Part shown: positions 35,909-44,404 of the stretch, piece after piece
Layout: the number at the start of each line of letters is the position of its first letter
How positions within the stretch are numbered: the stretch's first letter is position 1
Position numbers and translations under genes: made by a program
From: Janthinobacterium saanense
GTDB lineage: Bacteria > Pseudomonadota > Gammaproteobacteria > Burkholderiales > Burkholderiaceae_D
Assembly: GCF_014200675.1 (NCBI RefSeq)
Contig: NZ_JACHCI010000003.1
Coordinates: 62,001 to 126,000, forward strand
Length of the DNA stretch: 64,000 nucleotides
Direction: 5' to 3'
The notes under the pieces: generated by a model
What the model was told of the DNA's origin: nothing
Database searches by the model: none
Seen by the model: the letters and a program-made list of their open reading frames with translations, nothing else

Positions 35909-36127
35909 TTAGGTTGCGGCGGTGGCTGCCTTGGCGATGGCGGCCGTGCCATCCTTGCCGGCAACTTCCATGGCCATGCCGGCCGTCTGGTTGCGTATCG
36001 TCGCGCCGAACAGTTGATACACGGCGATGGCGGCGACGGCGATCAGGGCGACGATCACGATATATTCGGTCATCCCCTGGCCTAATTGTTGTTGGTAAGA
36101 CTTGAGTTTCCGCATTGCAGGTTTCAT
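35909..36127 (-). CDS. Flp-type IVb pilin, possibly truncated by an in-frame stop
   Basis: A 72-residue prepilin: leader KLKSYQQQLGQ, cleavage Gly, then GMTEYIVIVALIAVAAIAVY with the invariant Glu at +5, as in Flp major pilins. GAAAGG lies 8 bases before the ATG. Translation stops at TAA 35909-35911. The same frame continues for 26 sense codons (starting AEAAAKDASKN, ending GKQN) to a second TAA at 35828-35830, with composition matching the pilin tail, so a CAA-to-TAA change is likely. It is first in the Tad operon and probably the major subunit. Confidence 0.85.
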   Translation of the reverse strand: MKPAMRKLKSYQQQLGQGMTEYIVIVALIAVAAIAVYQLFGATIRNQTAGMAMEVAGKDGTAAIAKAATAAT

Positions 36128-36331
36128 TTTAAATACCTTTCATTTGAGTAAAAACAAATAAAGAACGATTAACCAGAAAGCACACTCATGGTATGGCCTA
36201 TAAGATAAGCTGGCTTAATCGATATCAAACCGGTGGTAGATTGATGAGGACGGGTGTAAAGATAGGGCGCGCATCAGCGGGATACGCGATGGGAGGAAAG
36301 GGAAATGCTGGCTTGCTATGTAAGTAGATTT

Positions 36332-36654
36332 TTAGTTGGGGCGAAGAGGGTAAATAATTTTGTGTAAACGGTTCTTTGGCAGGACACTGCCGCTATCAAG
36401 GAGAAATAATGACCGGCGGTCTCGATTTGGCTTGAACGATGCCCAAAGAAACAGGCACAGTGCGACGCACGCCAGTGGGATTTTCAGTGGCCTGTCGTTG
36501 AAATCAGGCACGCTGATACCTATGAATATCCCAAGTCAGTCGGGTGATCGATGTTGAGCAGGAAAAAGACGAGGATCGGGAGAAATCCGGTGAGCAGCCC
36601 AAGGAGATATGGTTTCTTCTTATTTGCTGGTTGCTCAGGCAAATGATTCATCAT
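36332..36654 (-). pseudogene. Small membrane-protein gene broken by a one-base indel
   Basis: From ATG 36654 the frame reads NHLPEQPANKKKPYLLG and a helix LLTGFLPILVFFLLNIDHPT, then stops at 36520. If the G3 tract (plus-strand CCC at 36530-36532) had one more base, reading would pass into another open frame: GIFIGISVPDFNDRPLKIP, then a second helix LACVALCLFLWASFKPN, ending at TAA 36332-36334. Together this would be a two-helix protein of about 107 residues. No family is recognised. It could be a real pseudogene, a phase-variable tract or a sequencing error. Confidence 0.45.
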
Positions 36655-36706
36655 GGCATAGACGCTTAGCTCAGCAATTGATCGTGTACTAACGCAAAGC
36701 ATGCGG

Positions 36707-37627
36707 TCAGTGTTCAGCAGTTTGCTTGAGTTGGCTGACGTCTCTCAGCACCTGTCCATACGATCGATACAAGTTGGCCGCCGGCAGGCGACCTTGTTGC
36801 GCCATGAGCGCATGCACCTGATGCAAGCGATAGAAGGGTACGCGTGGATATTCATGATGCTCGATATGGTAATGGATACGATGCGGTCCGACGAAAAAAG
36901 TTTGCCAGCTGCGCCGTACGACGGTACGCGCACTGAATCGCTGATCTTCCGATGCCCGGTAACCGGCATGCTCGGTGATCGCGCGTATGCGCCCGAACAG
37001 CGGTAGCAAGGTCAGCGCTGGCAAGATCCAAAGCCCGAAATACAGCGCTGCATGTCCCGCCGCCGCGAGCAGTCCGATCATCACGCCCTGCACCGCAACG
37101 ATGCTGGCGATTGCGCAGAGCCTCTTGCTGTGGTCGGCAGCCTTGTGCGGATTGCGGTCACGCTGCCTGGTGCGGACCAGATTGCGCGCGCTGAGGAAGT
37201 AACCAATGCCGGTGGCATCTTTGAACAAACGCCACACCAATTCCCTACGCGTTACGGGGTAGTCGTCGATGCCGAATATGGTGGCGACCGGATCGTCGGC
37301 CACCATCGGCGCGCGGTGATGCTGCAAGTGTCCGCTGCGATAGAAGTCCATCACCAGCAGCAGTGGCGCTGCCGCGAAGAGCTGGCCTGCGATGTCGTTC
37401 AGGCACCGATACGACAGCAGGGTACCGTGAGCGCTTTCATGCATCAGCACGGCTAGCGCGAGCTGGGTGCGGGCGATCAGGATCGCGCTCAGCAGAAACA
37501 CCAACGGATGGGAAAAGCGGATAGCCGCGACGAAGCAGACAGCAATCAGCACCCAGTCAAGCGCGACGGCGAGTAGGGCGCGCGAATTGCTGATCGTTGT
37601 GAGATGTGCCGGTAATAGAGGCCTCAT
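36707..37627 (-). CDS. Membrane fatty-acid desaturase/hydroxylase
   Basis: A 306-residue integral-membrane diiron enzyme with the three His boxes of the family: HESAHG (residues 63-68), HLQHH (101-105) and HYHIEHH near residue 255. About four hydrophobic stretches are present (for example WVLIAVCFVAAI and LVFLLSAILIA). It introduces a double bond or hydroxyl into a lipid chain or a similar substrate; which one is unknown. It is the last gene of a minus-strand operon with two glycosyltransferases and a ferritin-like protein, 10 bases after the glycosyltransferase stop, so the substrate may be a glycolipid made by its neighbours. Confidence 0.85.
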   Translation of the reverse strand: MRPLLPAHLTTISNSRALLAVALDWVLIAVCFVAAIRFSHPLVFLLSAILIARTQLALAVLMHESAHGTLLSYRCLNDIAGQLFAAAPLLLVMDFYRSGHLQHHRAPMVADDPVATIFGIDDYPVTRRELVWRLFKDATGIGYFLSARNLVRTRQRDRNPHKAADHSKRLCAIASIVAVQGVMIGLLAAAGHAALYFGLWILPALTLLPLFGRIRAITEHAGYRASEDQRFSARTVVRRSWQTFFVGPHRIHYHIEHHEYPRVPFYRLHQVHALMAQQGRLPAANLYRSYGQVLRDVSQLKQTAEH

Positions 37628-37637
37628 GATGGACGCC

Positions 37638-38756
37638 TCATCGGTGGATAGACCGCGCGGCCAGCTCGTACAGCACCGCTACCCAGCTCTGCAGGCGTGC
37701 GCCGGCTACCGCGCGGCCGTCCGGCGCAGGCAAGGTGGGGCCGCTTTGTAGCAGGCCGGCGCACGCGTTGCACAGGTCTTGGGCGAACGTTGCCGCGTCG
37801 CCGCGCCAGATGACGATGCGATGTGCCAGCCCTAGCGCCGCCGCGCGCGCTGCGTTGATCTTCTGCTCAGGCTGCTCGGTTAGCAGCAGCACGATGGGTC
37901 GACCGTAGACCAGCGCCACCGACAACGCCGCCATGCCGGGTGCCGAGACGATCAGGTTGCTGGCGGCAGCTTGCCGCACCCAGTCGGCATCCTGCGCCTC
38001 CCATCGCGCGCGCCCGGCATAGCCCTCGCCGACCAGCGTTGCGTGCATGCAGGCGAGGCCCAAGCCGGTTTCGACGCCTTCGGCCAGGCAGGGGTCGCGG
38101 AAATGGGGATTGAGGTAGACGGCTGCGCACGCCTGGGCGCGCGGCACTGCGTCGTCAAACAGCGCGGCCACAACGACCGGAGTCGGCAGGCGGAATGTGG
38201 CGCCGTCGCAAGTCGCCTCGTAGCTAAAGTCGTGCTCAATGCGCGCTAAGCTGGCGTTGATCTGCCATCCGACGATACGATGGAACAGGCGTGACAGGAT
38301 AGCTGGTAGTCGCCCGGAAAAATTGTTTTGGACCGCCTGCCGCAAGCTGGCACCGTAGACGTGTACCACCTTTCCCCGCCATGCGGGCATGCAGCCCATG
38401 AACAGCAATGCCGGGTGAAAGGAGTCGTTGATGATGAGGTCCGCGCTGCGCAGAGCGGCGCGTAGTTGCATAATGTCGCGGCACATGCGCGACGGTCGGA
38501 ACAGATAGTTGGCGATATTTGCGTCGGTTTCTGCGGGCAGCATGTTTTGCCGGGTGTCGAACTGGACTGCGTAGTGGCGCGACAGTACGTGCGCAGTGAT
38601 TCCGAATCCGGCCAGAAAAGCGACCCCTTCGTCCGATGTGGTCAGTACCTCGACATCGGCGCCATATTCGCGCAACGCATGCGTGAGTAGTTGCGCGCGC
38701 ATCAGGTGGCCGCGGGCGTCGGCCGTTGCCAGATAGGTGACCTTGATGGTATTCAT
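37638..38756 (-). CDS. Glycosyltransferase, GT1/GT28-like
   Basis: A 372-residue protein resembling MGT/MurG-type GT-B enzymes: N-terminal VTYLATADARGHLMRAQLLT with the Gly-His of the acceptor loop, ADLIINDSFHPALLF in the middle, and a nucleotide-sugar region SNLIVSAPGMAALSVALVYG followed by GRPIVLLLTEQPEQKINAAR. The ATG at 38756 overlaps the preceding stop (ATGA). It probably transfers a sugar to a small lipid or secondary metabolite; sugar and acceptor are unknown. Confidence 0.72.
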   Translation of the reverse strand: MNTIKVTYLATADARGHLMRAQLLTHALREYGADVEVLTTSDEGVAFLAGFGITAHVLSRHYAVQFDTRQNMLPAETDANIANYLFRPSRMCRDIMQLRAALRSADLIINDSFHPALLFMGCMPAWRGKVVHVYGASLRQAVQNNFSGRLPAILSRLFHRIVGWQINASLARIEHDFSYEATCDGATFRLPTPVVVAALFDDAVPRAQACAAVYLNPHFRDPCLAEGVETGLGLACMHATLVGEGYAGRARWEAQDADWVRQAAASNLIVSAPGMAALSVALVYGRPIVLLLTEQPEQKINAARAAALGLAHRIVIWRGDAATFAQDLCNACAGLLQSGPTLPAPDGRAVAGARLQSWVAVLYELAARSIHR

Positions 38757-39484
38757 GGACGTGCAGGCCACAGTCGCAACGCGGCGCCGGCCAGATACAT
38801 GATGAGCGCGCTGGAGACGCCCCAGGCACGGTCGATGGCGCGAATCTCATCGAGCAGCGATGCCAGACTCCCGTGTTCGGACGGCAGCACCAGACGTGCC
38901 AGCGTATGCTGGCACAAGCGAACGTGGCGGTCTTCATCGCCCAGCACGCCAGCCAACAGGGGATATAGCGGATGAACTGCGCCAATTAGTGCGCAATGGC
39001 GCCGCAGAACGCGGGTGAACGTCTGTTCGGCACACAAGCCGATAGCGAACGCCGGGATGAGGTGGCCCGCGGAAAAGCTGCTGCCGTAGCGATGCGCGAG
39101 TGTGCGCCATTGCGCTATCTTGCGCAGGGTGAGCGTATCGGGCCGCGCGGACAAAGGTATCGGCGCTATCCCGCCCCGCGCCGTTAGTGCAGCCGCAAAC
39201 AGCGAAGCATGACGCCGTTCGTCCGCCAGGTGCTTTTCCAATTGTCGCGCCAGCCAGACCGGCGGCTGGCCCAGCAGGTCAGACTGCAGCGCGATTTCGC
39301 TGGCCTCCTCGCCGATCAGGTAGATACGCAACAGTAGCCGCTCACCGGCCACGCTGGCATGCAGTTGGCGCAGGGCGGCACGCTTGATGCTGTCGACCCA
39401 GCGCCCCTGCATGGCCGGCAAACCGCGTAGTGGCGGCGCTGCCAAGCGGGCCGGCAGCGGCCTTCCATCAGCGTGCAAGCGCAT
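38753..39484 (-). CDS. Ferritin-like diiron protein
   Basis: A 243-residue helical protein with two E-x-x-H motifs (ADERRHASLF, residues 89-92; GDEDRHVRLC, 184-187) and additional Glu in IGEEASEIAL (59-63) and CAEQTF (153), the pattern of a four-helix diiron carboxylate site. Families with this layout include AurF-type N-oxygenases, MiaE-like hydroxylases and ferritin-like domains; I cannot choose between them. The start at 39484 gives a 17-base overlap with the upstream gene. Located between a secreted protein and a glycosyltransferase, it may oxidise the product of this operon. Confidence 0.65.
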   Translation of the reverse strand: MRLHADGRPLPARLAAPPLRGLPAMQGRWVDSIKRAALRQLHASVAGERLLLRIYLIGEEASEIALQSDLLGQPPVWLARQLEKHLADERRHASLFAAALTARGGIAPIPLSARPDTLTLRKIAQWRTLAHRYGSSFSAGHLIPAFAIGLCAEQTFTRVLRRHCALIGAVHPLYPLLAGVLGDEDRHVRLCQHTLARLVLPSEHGSLASLLDEIRAIDRAWGVSSALIMYLAGAALRLWPARP

Positions 39485-40460
39485 CGCCCGCCACCAGTTG
39501 ATTGCCCAACACGAGCCCGATAAAGCTTTGCTGAAGGAAGTCCGACGCCGCATCGCCGGCCCCGGCAAAGGCCTGTTGCTGATCGCCGTAGCGTAGGTAG
39601 CCTTGGCCGTGCACAGCGCCGATGGTTAGCTTTTCGCGCGCGGCGAAGCCATGCTTCATCAGCGGCTTGAGCAGCGGCTGCTCGCTCAGGCCGTACAGGA
39701 ACAGTTCGCGCTGGACCACGTGGTCGGGAATTTTTCCAGTCAGCGCTTCCAGCTCGAATGACCAGGTGCCGTGCGCCAGCAGGCCGCCGGCGTTGCCGGC
39801 GCCTGGCGGATCGGTGCGCAGCCTTGCGCGCATCACAGGCTTGGCTACCTTACCTGCACCGAGCGCGATGGTGATGTCGGCATCGCCCGTGTTCGCGCCG
39901 CGGTTATCACGTACCTGTACCAGGTGGCTGGACAGGCGCGATGCCAGGACCGGATCGGACACCAGCTTTGTGACTTGCTCGAACGTTACCAGCACACGTC
40001 GGCCACTTGCTGCCGGCACGTCCACCAGATAGGGGGCAATGTGTACCGCGCTGAACGCCCCCTTGACAGGTGTATGCGCATGGCCGCTGACTGACCAGGC
40101 GTCTCCGGATTTACTCAGTATCAGGTGGACGCTGACCGGTACGCGGCGGCCCGCTTCGTCCAGTGCCGAGCCTTGCAACAGCACGTCGCCGACGATGGAC
40201 TTTTTGTCATAACTGCGGGCGTTGTTGAAGTGAATCTGATGCGAGCTGGTGTCGACTGCTGCCGTGGTGGCCTGGTCGTCGAGGCCGATGCGGTTGCACA
40301 TCTCGGCGCGCATGCTCACCTCGGGTAGCGGGCAGCCGCTGGTTGATGCAAAATAGTGAACGCCACGTCCCTCCAGGTCCGTGGCGCCGGCGCTCAAGGT
40401 CAGCGCCAGCGCGCTCAAGGCTGCCCATTGTAAAGGGGGGTAGGAACGGTGCAAGGTCAT
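39468..40460 (-). CDS. Exported protein of unknown function
   Basis: A 330-residue protein with a signal peptide (LQWAALSALALTLSAGATD) and a mostly beta-type mature part (VSVHLILSKSGDAWSVSGHA, DADITIALGAGKVAKPVMRA, TWSFELEALTGKIPDHVVQR). Two Cys residues (SGCPLPE and AEMCNRIG) could form a disulfide. No family is recognised. It lies 17 bases after the GT2 gene and overlaps the diiron gene, so it belongs to the same operon. Confidence 0.65.
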   Translation of the reverse strand: MTLHRSYPPLQWAALSALALTLSAGATDLEGRGVHYFASTSGCPLPEVSMRAEMCNRIGLDDQATTAAVDTSSHQIHFNNARSYDKKSIVGDVLLQGSALDEAGRRVPVSVHLILSKSGDAWSVSGHAHTPVKGAFSAVHIAPYLVDVPAASGRRVLVTFEQVTKLVSDPVLASRLSSHLVQVRDNRGANTGDADITIALGAGKVAKPVMRARLRTDPPGAGNAGGLLAHGTWSFELEALTGKIPDHVVQRELFLYGLSEQPLLKPLMKHGFAAREKLTIGAVHGQGYLRYGDQQQAFAGAGDAASDFLQQSFIGLVLGNQLVAGDALAR

Positions 40461-40477
40461 GGTAGGGTTTCCCGTGG

Positions 40478-41512
40478 TTAGCGTTCATGGTAGGACAGCG
40501 ATTGTGCGTCGGCCCCCTCGGCGGCTGCGCTGCGGATACCCAGGCCCCGGCACAGTGCGCCAAGCATGTCCAGCCCAGAAAAGATCCCGATCAGGACGAC
40601 GGCTGACACCCGGCGCAGGCCGCGTACCGGCGCTGCATCCTGATGGTTGAGTGCGCGCAGGCTGTACCACAGTCGCGCCGTCAGCACGCAGAGCGGTCCG
40701 ACAGGGCCACTGTGACCCAGCCATTGCATGGACCTTGGCAGATAGGTGCGCACCAGGTGGGGCGTCAGGCCGAGCGTGTCCTGTCCGCGCATCCAGCGCA
40801 ATTTGAGCAGCTCGAGGCGGGTATCGGGCAGCTTGTGCTCGGTGTGTGCCCGCGCCGCGTAGTGCAGAACCACGCCTGCGGCTTGGAGGCGCAGGCCCAG
40901 CACCTGACAGTGCGCGCGGTACACGCCGTCGAGTGGCTGATAGCGGTGCTGCGCGAACACCTCGCGCAAGAACACCACGTTGTTGGCGTAGAAGTTGCGC
41001 GTCGCGCGAGCTTGCAGCTGGCTGGGGAAATACATAAAGTCAATCGTGGTTAGGGCGGTGCCTGCCACGGTGGCGGCGTAGCTGGTGCGGCCGGCCACCA
41101 CTGCCGGTGGCGCTGCCTCTGTCAGCGGCGCGATCAGCTGTTCAAGCCAGTCTTGTTTGGGCGTGCAGTCGGCGTCGGCGAAGCAGACGTAGTCGCAGCG
41201 GTCGGCATGGACTGCGTCGAAACCGTCGTTCTTGGCCTGGTAGTAGCCGGTGCTGGCATGGATACGCACGAAGTCGATGCCGCGACCTGCCAGGCGCTCC
41301 GCGCTTGTGCGAATGCGCTCGGACAGGCCGTCGTGCGTGACGACCAGTTGCGCGAGTGCGCTCAGTGCTACGCTCTGTTGCGCCAGCAGGCCGATCACAT
41401 GCAGCAGGCTGGTGCCGGCCGCATCCAGGTCGGCACCGCCGCGCAGGTTATTCGTCTCCAATACCAGCGCGGTACGCGCGGCGACGTGTTCATGCGGCAT
41501 ATTGATTTCCAT
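40478..41512 (-). CDS. Family 2 glycosyltransferase
   Basis: A 344-residue GT-A fold enzyme, first gene of the operon. It opens with ALVLETNNLRGG, has CDYVCFADADCTPKQDWLEQ carrying the D-x-D-like metal site, VVAGRTSY, and a C-terminal hydrophobic region (VSAVVLIGIFSGLDMLGALC) that suggests membrane association. The acceptor is probably a lipid or lipid-linked sugar. The ATG at 41512 is used, with an in-frame ATG at 41500 as alternative. Confidence 0.78.
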   Translation of the reverse strand: MEINMPHEHVAARTALVLETNNLRGGADLDAAGTSLLHVIGLLAQQSVALSALAQLVVTHDGLSERIRTSAERLAGRGIDFVRIHASTGYYQAKNDGFDAVHADRCDYVCFADADCTPKQDWLEQLIAPLTEAAPPAVVAGRTSYAATVAGTALTTIDFMYFPSQLQARATRNFYANNVVFLREVFAQHRYQPLDGVYRAHCQVLGLRLQAAGVVLHYAARAHTEHKLPDTRLELLKLRWMRGQDTLGLTPHLVRTYLPRSMQWLGHSGPVGPLCVLTARLWYSLRALNHQDAAPVRGLRRVSAVVLIGIFSGLDMLGALCRGLGIRSAAAEGADAQSLSYHER

Positions 41513-42191
41513 TGCCCAAACAAGACGAGGGCCGTTAATTGGTCAAATCGGCGCACCGTTGCGCGGCCAGCTCCTCAACTCAATCCAGATGAGGCTGCTA
41601 ACCAAGCTAAGCTGCAGGCGTACGGACTGTCTATTCCGAGATGCCATTTTGCTTTGCTAGTTCCGAACCCATCTTAATTTTGGACAATATCAGCATTAGT
41701 CGCCCCGGGCATTGATGGGTCAGCTTACTGCCGTCATGCTGGCGAACGGCGGCCACGGTGACTCATGGAACACCCGTCCTCATGGCCGCATTCTGCTGCT
41801 AGCAGGCTGATGCATCGATGCTTATTGGCAATGTTTTCATTTGCGCTATCAGTCGAAGCCGGCCGATTGGTGCCGGGGCGATTCCGGCCACACCGAGCCA
41901 GAGGAGTGCAGTGGAGATTGTTTATGCCTTGTGTCGCGCTGCTGACGACCCTCTTGGGCTCGCCCGCGTGAACGGTCAGAGCTCTGTGTCAACCTACTGT
42001 GAAACAACTTCATCATGCAAATTCAGCAGATTGCACGCAAGCGCGCTACTTACTCCCATTTTTCATTGCTCATTATTTGGCATCCAGAATCGGGCTCGAT
42101 CAATCTGGTCGATGTGAGTGGATTCGAAGCTGCGGCCTCTGCGTCCCGCACGTGGCGCTCTACCAGGCTCATGCGGCAGCTTTAAGGCGGC
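41513..42191. other. Non-coding stretch of about 680 bases
   Basis: No convincing gene is seen on either strand; only short open frames with unnatural composition (for example 41765-41971 and 41818-42117, plus). Base composition is less GC-rich than the flanking genes. It must contain the promoter of the glycosyltransferase operon (leftward). I see no clear repeats, tRNA or transposase remnant. Confidence 0.5.
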
Positions 42192-44276
42192 TTATTTTTT
42201 CTCCTGTTGCGCTTTCTTGATTTCCGCTTCGCTCACTTTCCTGGCCGGCGCCTTCGTGGCCGGTGAAGTGGGGTGCTGGCGGGTGGCGGTGGCTTGCGCC
42301 ATGATGGCGGCGCAGTCGGTGTCGGGGGCTTTGTCGATGTTGACCAGCGGCAGCAGGGCGGCGACCGGGGCGACCACGGTGGCCAGGGCGATGGCGGCGC
42401 CGGCTTTCAGTGCCAGTGGGCCTTTTTGCGGACCCACGTCGGGGTTCTTGAAAGTGCCTTTTGCATACAGCGGCGTGCGCAGCGAGATGATGCGGGCGCC
42501 CTTGGTTTTCGGGCGGATGTCGAGGTCCAGGGTTTCTTTCGCCAGGCTGACATTGCCGGTCACGTCGACCACCGCGCTGTCGGTGTCGAGCACGAAACGG
42601 CGCACTTTGGCCAAGCCATCGGTGACGGCAAAATCGCTGGCCATGCAGTTCAGCTGCACTTGCTTGTCGCCGAACACTTTCACGAAGACGGCGTTGGCCA
42701 GGTTCAGGCCGGCCAGTTCCAGCATGAACTGGCTGACCGTGCCTTCGCTGACGGTGGCGGCCAGTTCGCCATTGGCCGTGGCCAGCATGGACGAGACGGA
42801 GTTGCCGTGGCCCGTCAGCGCTGCATCGCCATACACCTCGCCGAAGCTGGCCTGCATCGATTGCAGCTTGGGAAACAGTTCGCGCACTTTCAAGTGACGC
42901 GCGGCCACCTTGGCTTGCGCCGCGATGGTTTTCTGGCGGCCGTCGAGCGTGATGTTGGTGGTGATTTCGCCGCCCGCCATGCCGAAGTTCAAGGGCGTCA
43001 AACTCAATACCTTGTCTTTCATGTGGATGTCGGCGACGATATTGTCGAGTGGAATATCGTGCGTGCGCACCAGTTTTTTACCGGTAAATTTCACGTCTGC
43101 ATCGAGTGCATCCCAATGCGCCGTATTGAACTGTTCCACCGGCAAGGCCTTGCTGTCGGGCTGGTTGGCTTTCTTGCCGCGCGCCTGTTTGCTGGCATTG
43201 CTTTCCGCGCCGATGGTGGGGCCCAGGTCTTCCAGGCGCAATTGCTCGGAACGGACTTCGCCGCGCAGCAGGGGGCGGGGCTGGCGCGGTAAATATTGCA
43301 AGGTGCCCGCCAGGTCGCTGGCGCCCAGGCTGCCTTTGAAGTTCTGATAAGTCCAGATCCAGCGTTGGCCATCTTTCTTGCCCAGCAGACGGCCGTTGGT
43401 GGCGTAGGCTGGCGTTTCCGGCAGCAGCACGCCTGTCAGCGGATACAGGTCGGCCATGCTGGCGCCCGCCAGGCTCAGTTGCAAATCGATGCCGGACAGC
43501 GTACGCGGGTCCGTCAGGGTGCCGTTGACGCTGGCCTTGTTCTTGCCCAGCACGGCATGGGCCTGCACTGGATAAATCGTATGGTTGTCCTTCAGCGACA
43601 GCACGGCGCCTGCCTTGCCGCCACCTGTCACGGGCGCCTTGCGGTAGCTGCCGCCTAATGTAAACGCGATGCCGTATTTTTGTGGTGCTGCGTTGGCAGT
43701 ATCCTGGGTGTCGGGCGCCGTTGAGCTGACTTTGGCGCGCAGGTCGAGCGCGATGCCGTCGTCGAGATAGCGGATGGCGCCATCGGCAAAGGCCAGGCGG
43801 TCGATTTCGACCTCCCATTGCGAGGGGCCATTGTCTTTCAAGGTCCAGCTATTGCTGCCATCGGCGCGCCGCTGCAGGGAAATTTGCGGTGCTTCAAGCG
43901 CCAGGTCGGTCAGCACCACCTGGTGATGCAGCAGGGGCAGCAGGTGCAGCGACAGGTCGATGCGCCGCGCGCTGGCCAGTTGCGGACCGACTGTGACCCA
44001 GTCCGGATTGCCGATGTGCACGTCCTGCGCGCTGATCACGGGGCGCGGCACGTAGCGGCGCCAGCCGGTTTCCGTCGCCTGGCCCTGCGTCCATTTCACT
44101 TGCAGATCGCCGCCGATGGCGAACTCGCGCCCCGTGCTTTCCGAAACGCTGCGGTTGATGTAGGGGCGGGCGCGGTTCCAGTCGAAGGTCGCGATGATGA
44201 TGACGAGGATGGCGATCAGGGCCAGCAAGACTGCGATTGTCCAGCCGACGATTTTCAACGGTGTAGAGCGTGTCAT
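42192..44276 (-). CDS. AsmA-family envelope protein
   Basis: A 694-residue protein with one N-terminal membrane helix (WTIAVLLALIAILVIIIATF) and a long periplasmic region of the AsmA/YhdP type: RPYINRSVSESTGREFAIGG at the start, repeated beta segments, and a C-terminal AsmA_2-like part (ASFGEVYGDAALTGHGNSVS, ATANGELAATVSEGTVSQFM, VVDVTGNVSLAKETLDLDIR). AsmA-like proteins are implicated in phospholipid transport to the outer membrane. The C-terminus is Lys-rich. It is transcribed alone, divergent from arsR. Confidence 0.87.
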   Translation of the reverse strand: MTRSTPLKIVGWTIAVLLALIAILVIIIATFDWNRARPYINRSVSESTGREFAIGGDLQVKWTQGQATETGWRRYVPRPVISAQDVHIGNPDWVTVGPQLASARRIDLSLHLLPLLHHQVVLTDLALEAPQISLQRRADGSNSWTLKDNGPSQWEVEIDRLAFADGAIRYLDDGIALDLRAKVSSTAPDTQDTANAAPQKYGIAFTLGGSYRKAPVTGGGKAGAVLSLKDNHTIYPVQAHAVLGKNKASVNGTLTDPRTLSGIDLQLSLAGASMADLYPLTGVLLPETPAYATNGRLLGKKDGQRWIWTYQNFKGSLGASDLAGTLQYLPRQPRPLLRGEVRSEQLRLEDLGPTIGAESNASKQARGKKANQPDSKALPVEQFNTAHWDALDADVKFTGKKLVRTHDIPLDNIVADIHMKDKVLSLTPLNFGMAGGEITTNITLDGRQKTIAAQAKVAARHLKVRELFPKLQSMQASFGEVYGDAALTGHGNSVSSMLATANGELAATVSEGTVSQFMLELAGLNLANAVFVKVFGDKQVQLNCMASDFAVTDGLAKVRRFVLDTDSAVVDVTGNVSLAKETLDLDIRPKTKGARIISLRTPLYAKGTFKNPDVGPQKGPLALKAGAAIALATVVAPVAALLPLVNIDKAPDTDCAAIMAQATATRQHPTSPATKAPARKVSEAEIKKAQQEKK

Positions 44277-44376
44277 GGCATGTCCATTGTTTTGAATTTT
44301 TAGCCAAGATAGACTTTTTTTCCACGCCTGTCGGTGCGCTGGGTTACGTAGGAACAGAAGGTGGCTAGCATTGATT

Positions 44377-44404
44377 CCATAATTCGACTATTATTGAAAT
44401 ATGG
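44377..44404. promoter_or_regulatory. Candidate ArsR operator overlapping the arsR start
   Basis: An imperfect inverted repeat CCATAATTC - 10 bases - GAAATATGG (8 of 9 positions symmetrical) ends within the arsR start codon, in AT-rich sequence. Position and symmetry suit ArsR autorepression of arsRCH. Confidence 0.45.

Noticed and set aside
41765..42220. Several short plus-strand frames before the asmA-like gene
   Set aside because: Composition is Ser/Arg/Leu-random, no ribosome-binding sites, no recognisable motif.
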